Origin: Prostheceraeus crozeri
Lineage: Eukaryota; Platyhelminthes; Polycladida; Euryleptidae
Direction of reading: 5' to 3'
DNA: 64,000 nucleotides
Assembly: GCA_907163375.1 (NCBI GenBank)
Contig: CAJQUW010006815.1
Span: 1-64,000, forward strand
Part shown: positions 37,201 to 52,200 of the stretch, in pieces
Layout: the number at the start of each line of letters is the position of its first letter
Position numbering within the stretch: position 1 is the first letter of the stretch
Notes under the pieces: model-generated
Seen by the model: the letters and a program-made list of their open reading frames with translations, nothing else
Told to the model about the DNA's origin: nothing
The model's database searches: none
Position numbers and translations under genes: made by a program

Positions 37201-40200
37201 CAACAGCTGAAAATTTATGTAGACTGATGGAAAGTAAAAGAATCTTAAATAAAAAAGTGAAAGCGGATAGAAGACTGGAAAAGATAAATAAATTAAGAAA
37301 TTTAAGAAATGCAAGAAAAAATAATGATCATAAAGGATATTGGCAACTGATAAATGAAAATAAAGCTGTTAAAAAAACTAACCGCAAATGTGTATTAAAG
37401 GCTTCAGATTTTTATTCCTACATTGTAGCTAATGACTTAAAGGTATCAAGCAGTACATGTTTGTCTTGCAACAGTCTACCAAAAATATTACAAGGCCAAG
37501 TAAATGCTGATAATCGAAATAATAGAATTACAAAAACTGAAATTGTAAATGCTCTTAAAGAATCCAAGTCACAGAAAACAAGTGGCCCTGACAGAATAAC
37601 TTATGAAGCATTAAAGATATGTGAAGAAGAGACAATTGATACTCTAGAAACGCTGTATAGCTATGTACTGAATAATGCTGATGAAATTCCTTGGAGAAGT
37701 AGTTGGATTACACCAATATTCAAAAAAGGAAATAGAGTTGATCCAAATTCATATCGATATATCAACCTATCATCCTGCATAGAGAAGATTCTGACGAGAA
37801 TCATAAATATGCGACTCAACAATTGGTTAATGGAAAATAACGCTATTAAGAAGAACCAAACCGGTTTTAAAAAGGGAAGTTCCGCATTGGATAACGTGCT
37901 AATTATTAAGGAAATTATGCAAATTTATAGGAATATAAAACAGCCATTATTTCTATGTTTCGTTGATTTGTCGAAGGCTTTTAATTCCATTCCGAAAAAG
38001 AGATTGATTGATAAGTTAAAAAGTTTGATGCCCGAAAGTAAAATTTTGTCATTGATCGTAAGCACCATTATCAATAAAGAATACAAAATTTTGCATTGCG
38101 GCAAAGAAACACAATCCTTCAAACTTGAAAATGGTATTCCACAGGGAGATGTTCTATCACCAACTTTATTCAGTATTTACATAAATGACTTTATTGATAT
38201 CTTAAATGATAACAAAGACACGATTGATCCAGTAAGACTATTTGATTTGGAAATGTCATCAGTCATATATGCGGATGACATATTGCTCATGAGCGAAAGC
38301 ATGCATGGTTTGAAAAGTCAATTTAAATTTCTTTACAAATATTGTACAGATAATGGCCTTAGCATTAATTATGATAAGACTAAAATCATGACTCACAATA
38401 TAGCTACTAAAATAGACAGAATTGACATCGTTCTTGATGAAAAATTGACATCCATAGAAGTAGTTGACAAATATAAGTATTTAGGAATGTGGATATCAAA
38501 AAGTAACAAAATTCATTTGGAACAATTGACAACTAAAGGAAAGCAAGCCTCTTATCTAGCAGCTAAACAGCTAAAAGAGTTTGGACAAGTTACTGGAGAT
38601 ATTTTAAAGAATACATTTGAGATGCTTACGTTATCAAAAATGAAGTACTGTGCCGAATTCTGTTTCTTTAATAATTTAAAAAGTTTAGATCAAATTCAAT
38701 ATCAATTTTACAAAAAATTCTGGCCTGAATTATTTAGAATTATGTGGTTTTGAGAATACTATGAAATCATATCTGAATTTTGATATTGAATACAATGATA
38801 TCAATATATTATTAAAATTTCGAACAAAAAATCACAAATTAGATTTCGTAACTGGCAGTTACGGAAATCGACTGCGATGTGAAGAGCGTTTCTGTGAGCT
38901 ATGTGATAATTCGAAAGTGGAGACTCCGCATATTTCATGATAGAATGCTCACTATATCAAAATTTACGACAAGAAACAGCGCGTTTGTTGTGCAACTGTA
39001 GCAATACAACAGAATTCAATAAATTGATGAATATTTTAACTCCGAAACTGGTAAAATCCATCGCGAGGTTTCTCAAAAAAGCAAACGACTTGCGAACGAT
39101 AACTAAGGAAATCACTAATCAATAAATATGAGAAATCTGGAAATTTATTTTCGTCAATTCTCCTCTCCTTCCTGTTCAGAGTATGTTTCAACAACACCGA
39201 CCGCACGCTGTTTTCTGCCATCAAGCTAATTTTTTTGTTGATATTATGTGAGCACACATGCTCCTGTTTTCCAATGTTCTTGGAAATAAACATTTTTGAC
39301 TTTTGACTACTTTTGGATTACCCGATTAACGCTTATTGACTACGGCTGCTACTTATCATTCACTTTTTGTTATTGCTCTCTTATTTGCAAACAATTAACA
39401 TGAATAGCTTGTTCATCCAAATAAACAAATTTTAGATGAATTGTCTGCGTAAATAAATCAAGACGTCACAGACTTAAAATGAGAGAAAGACACCAGTTCT
39501 TATGTTTAAAAATTAGAGGTGAGGGTTTTGGTCGTTTAGTCTTCCGCAAATTGGATTCTACAAAAATTTGTAAAAATATTGCATTATGAAGTACATTAGT
39601 ACATTGGTGCATATTTTTTCGAAAGGCGGAAAGACACAAGTGATTATTCTTTTATATTTGTTGCAAAATATAAAATCATGTTTACAAGCTGTCAAATGCT
39701 TTCGGCTACCATCCATTTTCACAACAGAGATTAGCAAGGACGGTTTATAAGGACACTTGGAATCAAACATACCACAGCAGTCAGAGCAGCCGACTAATCA
39801 GACACTATAGATGACGAACTAACACACAACGATCTTCACGATCTAGATGACGATCTGCACAACGATCTTGACAGACATGAAAGCTCAGCACACAAGCGTG
39901 GCACATGCAACCAAAAATGGACAAAAAGATGACTGACAACACTTCATACTTATTTGCACGTAAACGGAACTAGATGTAAAACACAACCATTCTCTCAACG
40001 GAAAGCAGGAAATGAAATCAATTAAAAAATGCACAGAAAAAGTGATATGCACAAAATACTTTGTGACAAGTATGCATGTGGAACAACAGCAGATAAGAGA
40101 GGCAAAAGTAGATATGTAAAACAAATCGAGAAGGAAATATAAACAAAATAAATAGACAAATATAGGTGAAACAATAAAACTAAACAAATAAATCATATTC

Positions 40201-43200
40201 AACGTTGAAAAATCCCGTCCCAGACACAGTGCAGAAATTGGAATACCCGATTCTTTCCACGCCCCTATTTGATATACCAAGATCACTAAAAACTTTTAAA
40301 GGAAAAAGTGCCTCAAATTGAACTTCGGCACATTAACTTTTAGATGACATATGACTCTTTCATGATTGCTGCACGATGCTACACAATCGCTGGAACCAAT
40401 TGAATATTAACTTCAGAAAGGTGGCCAGTTCTTTATTAAAAGCTTCATTATGTTTTGCAGCAGATAAGAACGAATGATCACTTGCACGTGGGTCCTTCCG
40501 CTTTTCAAAACTAATTAGAAATGACTCAATCTCTGTCTGAAACAGCAATGCATAAAAAATGTAAATCATTTGAAAGAATGCAGTGTAGCGACACAGCAGC
40601 CTGTATATCCTTTATAAGGTGGATTGAATCTACGTTAGTTGACTTAGACTTTAATTCAACTAATGTATGCAGCTATGCAGATGACCATGTCTCACTAATG
40701 ATTTTCCATAGAGACGTGTGATAAGTTTATTATCATGATTATATTGTTAGGATTAAACATAGCAAGAATTTTGAAATTTAATGCAGCCATCATATATGCA
40801 CGATTGTGCACGTAATGACCTGAATTTGAAAACATCCGGCTTACTATAATTACCATGAAAAAAATCCGCCAAACTAGACAATCTTTCAGCAAAATGAAAG
40901 GATTGGCGAAGAAACCGTGATCAGCAAAGATATCAACTTCTTTTTAAAAAATGACATGGACTATGAGATTCAGCAATGTCATGGAATTCTATGTGGTTAA
41001 TGAATTAATTGTATGGTTAATATTTTGGTTATGTATAGTTATAATGACTGAATGGCTAATGGATCGATGCGGATCAATTAACTACACTCTGCTAATACAA
41101 CTAATTTTTACAAAGAAAATGTTGTTGTTCAACGTAAATTATCATTCAAGTGATAAGGCCAACTCCATTCAAGGCCCTCTCAGAAACTGTAATGTGCAGT
41201 GTGAAATATTTGTAGGTTGCGCCACATTCTTGCACCTAAATTGGTTTATTACCATTACTCTAAACTGAGGTATACGAGATTTTTTATCCACAACTAGAGC
41301 ACAATTTCCAGAATCTGTTCATGGGAGAATCAGAGAAATTCTCAATTCAGATCTGCGCATAAGACATCATGTAAAAATCCGCTTAATCTAAAATGTACAG
41401 TGATGCCAATACAAGCGTGTCTACTGCAGTTCATCAGTAACCTCAACTGCAGGGCATTACTAAGGGATTATCCCTACCCCCTCTACTGGTTTGTTACCAC
41501 CTTCAGGTCCTTGAAAAGTGCTCTGTTTACTGTAAATGCTCTCACTTCTCTGTAAATGCAAAATTGTAGCGCACTACGATATTCCACGGTCTCTTCTGAT
41601 TGAATTCCAAAAGCGTTGTGCAAGATATTTGGATAACAAGTTTTCAGAACACAAGAACAGAACTGCAGTGACATATGCACCTTCATGGTGATGCAAATAG
41701 AGTACATCATAGCAAGGATTAGAGCTATCGGTCAGTTTGTAAATTATACATGATGATTTTGAAGCTATTTGACAATTATCCTTTCATGATCTACTGGCCG
41801 AGGCGGAGAGATTCATTTGAAATATAATCATGCATTTGCTACTTGCCTTCTGAAATTTAGTCATACAGGCTAGTAGTTGATTTCAGCGTAATTTCTACAA
41901 GAATAATATGTTTGATTTTCATTATAAATCATGTCATTATTGCCGATCATTATTTATGTCCATCAATAATGAATTTTTGAACTAAAAATGCACTTTTGAT
42001 CAACTTACCGCAGGGTCTCGGGGAACTTGGGCCAGAGTGAACCAGTAGATTCGCTCATGAGGAGCCCGCGGCTTCGTCGTTGGTTTCATGAATTTTCCAT
42101 GCGCAGACTTTTCTGGTTTCTTCCAATTATCAACGAAGGTGCTGTAGGAGTATTGACCAGGACCGAGGGTGTGGCCAAGCTGAAAAGAATAAAGTTCCAA
42201 TTTTGTTAGTTTTCATGCATCTCTGATTAGTTGCAGTTTGTTTGTTGATAGCTAAATACTGCATTTCTTCGAATAGCAGCCGCGGCTACTATTACAAATT
42301 CCTGACAAGAGATGCGGCCATTATTCGAAGAAGTACGGTGCATTCTCCCTCCGCACATTTCTCAGATTATCCCTCACAGTCCACAGAGTGAGAATACTAG
42401 ATAGCTGCAAATTATACTATGTTCATGTTAAACAATTGCTTTACATGATCAATTTGTTTTGCGTGACACGATTTTGTAACGCTTGCATGCGCATTTGAGA
42501 CAAATATCATCCATCAATGTCAATGATTTCGTTGCAAATGTAATATCAGTGTAGTTGCAATGAGAAAGAATTAAATCCAGATGTACCGCATATATCTAGA
42601 ACATAAGAATAATTATCAAAACAAGAATTTCAACATTTGATCATGATTAAGAGAATATAATATATTCATCAATAGCCTATATACACTGACATGATCAAGC
42701 ATAGAAAATTGCTCAAAGAAAAACTTAGCTTCGATTGGATAGTCTGTTCTCCTAATATTATTTGGGTAAAGACAGCTCCGCAGTCTACCAGGATTACAGA
42801 AGCCAATTTTGTTTCCGCAACAGCATTCAAAGAGCAAATGTACCTGTGTTTTATCATGAATGCACTCACACTACGAGTACATGTTACCTTAAAGTATATT
42901 GGCTCACATTCTCCTAAAATCCCTTCTGTCTTGCTAGACAGTGCTATGAGGGAATATTATGTAGAAGCTATTATTGTTTAAATTATAATCAGTTTTTAAT
43001 CTTCAAATTTTGTGCCTTTAATGCAACTAATATTATTGAGATATGACATTTGAGATATGAATGCCATCCATATACTGTATAGCAGACCGCCAACAACCGT
43101 AGCATAAGTATAACAAAATACGATAATTGCAATATTAGAAACTGTTGAGATGCAAAATAAAGAGTATTGACGAGGTCAACATAATTTGAAGGCGTGGATA

Positions 43201-46200
43201 TAGTTGCCTCAGATGATTTACAGGAACCATGATAGCGCTTCGGTAATTCCTCATTTTTCAAGTCGATTGCTTGTCATGGTACTCTCATTTCGTTACTGAT
43301 GGATATTGGTTGTTTAATCAGACCTTTCACGTGTACGAGTACATGCAGTTTGCGAAATTGAATTGTTCATTATAGTCTTTTTCATGTTTGGTCGAAGGCA
43401 ATCAGTAAATCCCATCGTGAAAATAATAAACAAATGATTGCATGATAATTACATCGTAATTTACTACTGCCGAAAATTAATCGGTTACTCCGAACCCAAA
43501 ATGATAAGTCACGTCACTTCGGACAAATAATCAAAATTGGGAGACATTCTTCCAAATTGCAGTCTTGTTGAAGATTCTGCGAATGTCCTCACACGACCTC
43601 GTGCATGTCTCTTGATATCTTTATTGCAACTATTTGAGTTCCGTTTAACAAGTTTAAGGACAAACTAATTCCGAGGAGATGCTTTAAGAGCTCAGAATTT
43701 TTGATAGACATAACATAAAGGAAACTTTGGATGGAAAATACCTTTAATCTACTTAACTCAGCTACGGTGCTACATAATGTTACATTTCATCAGTCAACTC
43801 GATTAAATTTCTTAAGCATCAATGTAAAGAAAGTCAGTTTCAGCATCACTCATTCGACTTACAATGGAGTGAGTTTTCTCACCATCATTCATGTATTCAT
43901 GTCATAATGTTTCGTTGAGGCATCAACTGACTTACATGCATCACGATCGCAACCGAAGTATCAAATCGTAACATAATCCATGCATATTGCAATGAAATGT
44001 GGACAGGTGAACAGACAAACAGAAATGAGATGAATACTTTTCCTCATAACTACAGTAGTAGCCAGGACTTCTTCAGGCATTCCACAATCCGGTTTAGATT
44101 CTACACCGTGTAATTCGAAATACTGACCCATTAATGCATCACAGTTTCAAACGGTTCTACAACACTAGCGGCACTGAAACACTGACAGCTTGATTATAAC
44201 GTCTGAAACAGTAAAGAAGATCTCAATATAAGGCCCGTCTCTCTCTCTCTTATGGGTCGAAGGAGCAGGGAAAATAATAAACACGTAATGACGCATTGCT
44301 TTATAATGGAATTTTGATATTTGTTTTTTGATGTTTGCTGGATTCATTTCGGTTTTAGTTGGAAACATTATATTATTCATTGTTAAGCATTTCTCTTTAT
44401 TAATTTTCCTTTTCTTTTCTTCATATTTCAATATCTGCATTCTTGAATCAAGCATTATTGATCGGTCTTGGTGTGTTAACTTCTGGTTGTTTCATTGCCT
44501 GCCCATGTCTTCAGGCTGATTACGATCAGACTTCATGCCTGTCGTGATCGCTGAGTTCTTAACGTTTTCGTTTCTGAAAAGCTTGTTGCGTGCCTCCTGA
44601 TTGATGCAATTGATTTCGGCGGTATTTGCAATCCAACTGTAATTCTTTTTTGATCATGATTGAATACCATAATATAAACAATGAGTCCTTCCGCATTATC
44701 GCAAATTGAGATGACTTAGTCACTATTTGAAGTTACAGAGATTTGTTTTCACTGAAGAAAAGCCCTGAAGAAAGCGCATGACTATGATGTCCGACGGACC
44801 TCGAAAGCGCTCGCGCCAAAGAGATTTTTGAGTTTTGCTACCACCAGCAGAGGGGACCTTCCGGATGTATAAAGAGATTTGTTTAATAATGCTGAACGCG
44901 TTAGGTGCAAGCCATGATTGTACGAGTAAAAAGCGATCTTCCGACGCTGTTTGATTCTGCTGCTTTATACATAATACAGTGTGTCAAATATGTCTATCAA
45001 CTCACTGGAAAAAATGGGATTCTTATCTACCACATTTAACCATATCATAACCACCATTTTTTCATATCAGTTCTGGAGTCGGTTTTTAGCGAATTTTCCC
45101 CCTTGAAGGAGAGCAAAGCTCGAAACGCGTAGGGGTTGCACATATTTGTAACAACATGTTTTTACTTGTGGCCATTGAAACATTGAAGGAGAAACGTTTT
45201 ATGCTGAATCATAAAAAAATAAATAAAAATCGGTTGATTATATCATCACCGTTTGAATTGTCTAATTCTTGATTTTGAATTTTTCACTCTGCTATTTCTA
45301 TGAACATTAGAAAACATGAAATGAAGATATCATGTTGCGATTTACTTGGTTGTTTCGACTCAGTAGCGTCTTCCAACTAATCCACAATTCATTGATAAAA
45401 AGCATTGTTTTCAAATATTAGAGCAAAGAGTTGATGCGTTGATGCACTGTATAGCATTTTACTGACTACTTTCTTCACTTTATAAGCAGGGAATAGAGAT
45501 CATTAACGATGCGAAGGCGAACATCGCAGATACATCAACTGAAAGAAAAATCGAAGATAATTATGAGAAAGTACGCGCACATCTACATCACGTGTGATTT
45601 TCGATTGACTTCAAAGGCCACTGGCCGCTCCGCTTCCTCATGCATCAAAATCCGCTATCCACTTGTACGAGGCATTTCCATGACCTTTTCAGTAATTAAA
45701 TTTTTCAACTGCTCCATTATTTAAAATAGCAATGCCTTAACTACAGAAACAGATTGTATATGGCCTAGACAGTCCATCATCCACATCAAATTAGCAAAAT
45801 CAAAATTGAATAAAAAGCCAGTAGCTGCCATGAGTATTACAGCTCCTTCTCTTGGGTCAGCAAAGTGATAGAGATATGAAGGCGCTTTATAAAATCTGAC
45901 TAGTCCAGAGGTTGTTTAATTTCTTCTTAACTAAACTTTAATGTATAAAGAACATATTCTTGCGTCATTTATTTAAACAAATTACCACATTTAGAAGGAT
46001 TTAATTTAAAAATCCAGACTTAATTAAGAAGGAAATAATTAAGAAGTTGCCGTCACTTACATGGCCGTAAATCGCTCATTCTAAATCATTATTTCAGATA
46101 TACTATCGAAGGCATGCCTAGGATGATGCATGATTGTAACTTCGATGTTCAATTCGTTTGTTTAAAAAGTTAGCTGTCTCCCCTTTCGTGATCATTCTTT

Positions 46201-49200
46201 GATAATTGGCACATTTATACACCACTGCAATTAGTTTCTGCAGGTTATGAGAGGCCATGACATTTTCTAAAAACATATGATCATCAAAGTGAAAAATTGA
46301 CTGGCATTGCTGTGTTTGCCCCATGAAGTCAGAATCTCGAAATTTGACGTTTGATACAGACTCATTTACACTTTATGCAACCGGCAATTTTCAAGTGTTT
46401 GTCTTCAAATTGAAAAGAACAAAAACGACTTAAAATGTGAAATAATATTACATAAACTCTTACCTCAAGTTATCAATGTCTCGGCCAAGCTCTCGCCTTT
46501 TGCCTCGCGATGGCATTTGAAGTTTATTAATATCTTTCACACCCCATAAAGTTGACACAAGCATTTATATTCTGTCATTATTTTTCATCCTAGGGCACAA
46601 AAATGTTCAGTGAACGATATAAATGGCTACTGCGTAGATGATTGACATACATTTGAATCAGATCAAGTGCAAAAAGACACAAAAAGCCTGCAATTCTTCT
46701 GACAGGCATTTCTAACAACTAGCAAGTGCTCCATCATAATCAAGATAAATTGTGGTACCTCATTTCTGTGGCCCGCGTGCGTGACACGTTAGAAACTTGA
46801 TGGTTCATATTCAGACAATATGGGCGGAAAGACAGTTTCCATTGATCGTATTATAGACACAGGTTCTGAAGAACCAGAGCACGCAAATCTATCCAAACTG
46901 GGGATCAGATGGCAAAGTTACAATATAGATCGCTGTGAGTCGACAAGTGTCATTTTAATACTAATAGGTTTGATAAATTTATCACGGAGAAAAAAATGAG
47001 TCCAAGATTAGTAACTATTTACATAGAAAGATATGATCGGATGAATTGGTGGCAATGAAACCTTCGCGGAAAGTCTGTGACGACGAATAGCGAGAGCGAC
47101 ATCGTCGTAAGATGCCGAAGAATACAATTATACATGGACGGACGAACCTCAAGAACAGCAAACACGCACAAACAATCCTTTCACAGAGAGCACTACTCAT
47201 CTCTGTTTCTATAGCCTTTGAATCAGATGACTGGTGAGCATAGGTGGCTAGACCATCGCTACTATCGCATGTTCAACTTCTACAGTCATTACTTGACACT
47301 GAATGCCAAATAAAATGCATATAATATTAATGTATTTTAAGCCTTACATATTTGCAATTATTCCATTTCCTTTTATATCATATTTCCAAGTCTTACTTGT
47401 CTTTACCTACAATTCAATGGCTTAACCAGGCTCAGCTTTTAACCATCGACTCGCGTACGAAGAGTAAGAATATAAACACTCCACTAAGTAGCCACTTAGT
47501 GGATGCAATCGGTAGGTGTCTGAGTATTTAATTCTAAAACGTTGTATCCTTGAGCAATCGTATTTTCATCGAGAAGCGTCTCCTTTGTTTTTACAGCTCA
47601 AGTTGACGCGTCTTTCATTAAAGGATGTCACTAATTCATTGTTTCTTAGTTGGTATTTTGCTAATTATATACACTTTACACCTAACATGCATGGGAATAT
47701 ATTACAAATCACCTCTCAAGGAAATCTAAGTCTGTTCAAAGTCGCTACTAAAGACTCTTGATGACCTCTTTAAAGACACGTGAATGACTGCTACGTTTTT
47801 ACCGTTTTTACGATCATTTTTTCATAAGTCATAAATGTTTATTCTGAAATATACAGAAAACTACTATCCATTATTGTGCAAAGGCATTGAAGTTTTGAGA
47901 AAACACACGACTTTTGTAATAAAATTCGTCATTCAAAAAAGCATTGTTAATTCTGCTTTCCTCTGTAAAATATCTGCCATTACTCAATCGGAATTAAAGT
48001 CATTTGAGACTTTAAAGCAAGCTTACTCTTAGCCACAGTGGATCCTTGCATTTGCTTATTGTAGAATATAAAAAATAATAACAAGATTCTCTTATTCTAA
48101 GAAATGTGGTAAATGAGCTTACAGCAACAGAAAGGGAATTCATTGATTACTTAGGGAACTTGTGATGAGAGTAGAAAATCAGCGTGCTTTTTGTTTGTTA
48201 GAGATAACTCTGACCATGTTGCTTGCTGATTTGTGTGATTTTCTGTCAATATGCTCTTTTAGCCCCGAACTTTCCATGTATTTATGGAATGTTCCCTCTG
48301 ATAGATATTATGGCTGAGCGTGAGGAAATCTTTCCTCACTTTCACAAACTTATTCCTAAACAAGCATTTTGGATGTCTTCAGTTTTGGATTATCATTGGA
48401 AAAATCTTGCGGATGGTACTTGCAACCTCTGATAAATTGTTTCTAACATTTTCATGTTCATACAAAGCAGTGATTGAAAATAAGGTCGACAAGAATGTAA
48501 AACGAAGATCAAGTTGGGAGTCGAGTCATTTTATCTACGCAATTTTGCTGTCTGATTGAGATGAATGAAAGTATTCATCCCCATCGATGAGAACATTTTC
48601 TCAGACATCGAGTTGAGATTTTCGAAGGAAAAGAATTTCTAAATATCGTGCAATTGGCTTGTCGCTGCGCTTTACGCTGGATTCAGATTCCAGTATTTCC
48701 GCTGTTATTCTGAGCGGTAACTTTGTATTTCAATATTGCTTTTTATTCGTTTAGCAAAGTTGGTTCATCCTTTTGTTCAATGTAACTACACTTTTTGTCT
48801 ACTATTTTAATAAAAGTAAATGATTAACCATGCGAAGTATTCAACTCGTACTCATTCAAGTCAATGAAATGGAAAGTTTAATATTTGCAAGCAAAGCATC
48901 CAAACCCGGTCCCATATTACTCAACTTCCTATCTTCCTGAGCAGACAGATCAGAATAATGCCAGCTTTCATAATGTTTTATCACACTTGAGAGCTGAGAG
49001 TTGAGTATTTAGTCAATGAAGAAGTTCAAACTGAGGCCACCATAATTTTTTGAAAAATTGAAACATCATTTAAGACTCTCACGTTAATTCACTACAAAAT
49101 GCCAGAAAATCTTCGAGAGATAAAGCAGTTCCGTTAGAGTAACCGTGGCATGCTCGTCCTCCCTCAACGACATACCATCAGAGTGCTAGCTGAGAGATGA

Positions 49201-52200
49201 GGCAACTCTTTACAAAAGCATAAGGCATTTATACTTTTCTGAGAGCATGAGAGCATTGAGAACACGAGATTTCATATCGCTTGCAAATACTCTAGCTGAT
49301 TTGTGCCCGCATGCTTGCAACAGATCAAATCGCAGATCTGAAAACTTCTCGCTTTAGGCCATTTCTTCCTTTGAAGACAGAACACAGCGGAGGAGCGTTG
49401 TCGACTTGGAGAACGTAACCTTGGCCGATTGGCTAACCAAAGAGGATGGCAGCAGGATCCAAGAGTTCATCTCTGCAGAATTTACGCTGACAATTTTGAT
49501 TATTTTTGGGGCAGACCTACGATTCCTCGAGATAGCAGCCCCCACTATCACGGAGCTTCCACTTCCACCTGGTCAGACAGACCATTGAACGGCATTCTGT
49601 TGATGCATCCTTGTAAGAGGTAGTCTCCAAATTCTCAGTCTGTCATCAATCCACCGAACACTACATTGGCTTTCGTCTGTAAAGACTACTAGCCGCCACT
49701 GCTGGAGCGAGAACCAGGGACGATGAGCGCCGGCCAATCGCAGACGACATTTTCTGTGCACGCCTGTGAGTTGCGGAAATTTCAGGAGACGGTAGCTGGA
49801 GAATGATGCGGCATGAGGGGGTTACGTGAGATGGTTGATTGGGATGGAGGCGACAACGGAGTTACTCCTCCTAAGACCACTTTAAGTTTCCGGTGATGTC
49901 GCATGTGGATCAGAAATCGCCATTGGTACACAAAACTGGCTACCTTCAATGCTCCAATGACTTGGGGAAGTCCCGATCTCGGTCTATGTTCCACTTTACC
50001 TGATCCCTCACGGTGGATTTAGGTGCACTGAAATCTGGTGATACGACTCCCCAGCATCTTCGTGTAAAACGAAAATTAACCAGCGAATGTCAATGGTTAC
50101 GTGAGCCATGTATAGAAATGATATCTGAGATGGGCGACATCAATATTGGTGACAGTATAAAAGCGGTGCACCCTCTTTGATTGCTATTCATCAAAAAACA
50201 TCAACAAAAATCCACGGGAAGATGACAATAAATAGTAGCATGATTTTTTGTGAAATGCTGGTTTACTATGCAGTTGCATCTCAGTGAAGTCGGCACACGT
50301 TCTATCATCCTTGACTCTCGACAAAGAATCAACTCATGTGCTGCGATTCGGTGTTGGTCTCTACTGTCTTCGATTTAGATGTGAGTAGATTGCACAATGC
50401 ACATTGATAAACAACTATCTTCGCAGTGTCACAAAAGTCCACAAGGCACTGAGAAAGCGCTTATTTCATCAAAGACGGCATTTCATGATCCAAATTCCCT
50501 AACATCATAAATACATGTAGAATGGTAAAAAATGTCGTTGCTCTCAGCTCACAACATGATGTAACACCAGCATCTAACTCCAATTCCTTCCAGCCCATTG
50601 ATGTTTTAGTTTGAGGCCAACGGTACCTACCCGAGGATCACTAGTCCGCATCGCATTGCATCTATAAGTGTACAAACCGAAAGGTCCATTATACGGGAGC
50701 TGCATTGTAAAGATCCCGAAAAAATAAGAAAATCTCTCCCATCATTAAGACTGATTGTTTACAAAGAGCCTGGCACTCTTTCAAGCCCGCTTGCATGTGT
50801 GCATAAAGAGATCAAGTGAGAATCTTTATGAACTACAATTCAAATGAATTAATTGACTCACAGCTCAAATAGCTGAATGCAGACATTGCTTTCTATCGTA
50901 GTCTATTATCATAACAGGAAAATGTTGCAAAAATGCATTTGCATAAAGTACTCCCATTTACATAAAAGTAAAATATTCTGGAAGATGAGTATCACGAAAT
51001 TCAATTCTCGCACAAGTCAAAAAGGTCATTGTGTCAGTTCAGACATGGTGGGTTGATACAGAATATGAACTATGACATTCAATTCAGAAATTTGACATTT
51101 GTGGCAAATACGTAATTCCTCCACGTTTCAAAGACCTTGAACTATAGACTTCACGCCTGAAGTGAACAAGTAATGACACAGATATTTAAGTATCAAGTTC
51201 AAAATATTATCATTCATTTACGTGTGAATCCATCATCTAACACGTTGCCACGTCATCAAATATAGCGTGAATAATGATAGAAATTGCAAAGTTAAACCGA
51301 CAGAGGACGTTGATAAATTGAGACTATTACTGCATAGGAAGAAAATAATATGTTCTATTCATCAGTTGGGCATCTAAAATATTTTTGACTGTTCACAGTG
51401 GTGTTCACAACTATTCGCGGCGCATTTCCCTGGAATCATAATATATAAATGAAATCCAACCTAACCTCTTGATGAATGGCTGTTCAGGAAAGAAGTTGAC
51501 CATGGTCGTTTGAATCGGGTTACTTCTATGTTTCCTCTGTCTGACTTTATTTCTGGTCACAAGTATTTTTCTTTCACGTGCTACTAATTGTTCCAGCAAA
51601 GTAACATGATCTAACTAGTTAAAGTGTCTTATGAAAATTATCTTATTATTAATTTGGCTTATGACCTTGATTGCATGTGAATTTTATTACGTCATGATAT
51701 TTGCTGTCTGTACTTTGTCAATTTCATTTCCCGTAATCAAGCCGAACAGGCGAAACGTCGGGGTGCAATATATCATTTATCAATTCAATTGTACCAGAAG
51801 ATTTGGCTTTTTCCCTCAATTATCTTTAACTGTCTCGGCAAACTTCCCGTCAAAATATGGACATGACTAGTGGTCTGATTCAAGCAAGCATCGAGCCTTC
51901 AAGAGCTTTAGGAACTGTTATTTATTAGACTGATGTTGCTTGGCAACATTTGGTTTTCACAGGGAAGCATTTTAAGCATTAAATATCTTTTTATAGTTAA
52001 TTGCCTCAGACGAGAGGTTTTTCATAGCTTTGTACAAGCAAAAGTAGCTCTCCAGTAAGTTTTTGCAAGAGTTAAAAACAATATTTACAGGCGTTTTTGT
52101 CTAGGACGTTTCGGGTCCCATTCAGCTATGAATATCATTTTGAGTTATAATTAAGGTTCATTCGCTTGAAATATTGAGGGCATAGTGCTTCATGCACATG

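Larger units (their letters stand above)
34336..42008. other. Intron of the CIMAP2/LEXM-like gene (7.7 kb)
   Basis: It contains a LINE copy at about 36.0-39.3 kb. The flanks 34.4-36.0 kb and 39.3-42.0 kb show no gene. A minus frame at 39885-40286 is hydrophobic but has no domain or splice signals and is taken as chance. Confidence 0.65.

Noticed and set aside
39885-40286. 133-codon hydrophobic minus-strand frame resembling a membrane protein
   Set aside because: Hydrophobicity follows from antisense A-rich DNA. No homologous motif or splice signal was seen.
47480-47505. Perfect 9-bp hairpin as a terminator or small-RNA gene
   Set aside because: Too short and isolated. Such hairpins occur by chance in long eukaryotic DNA.
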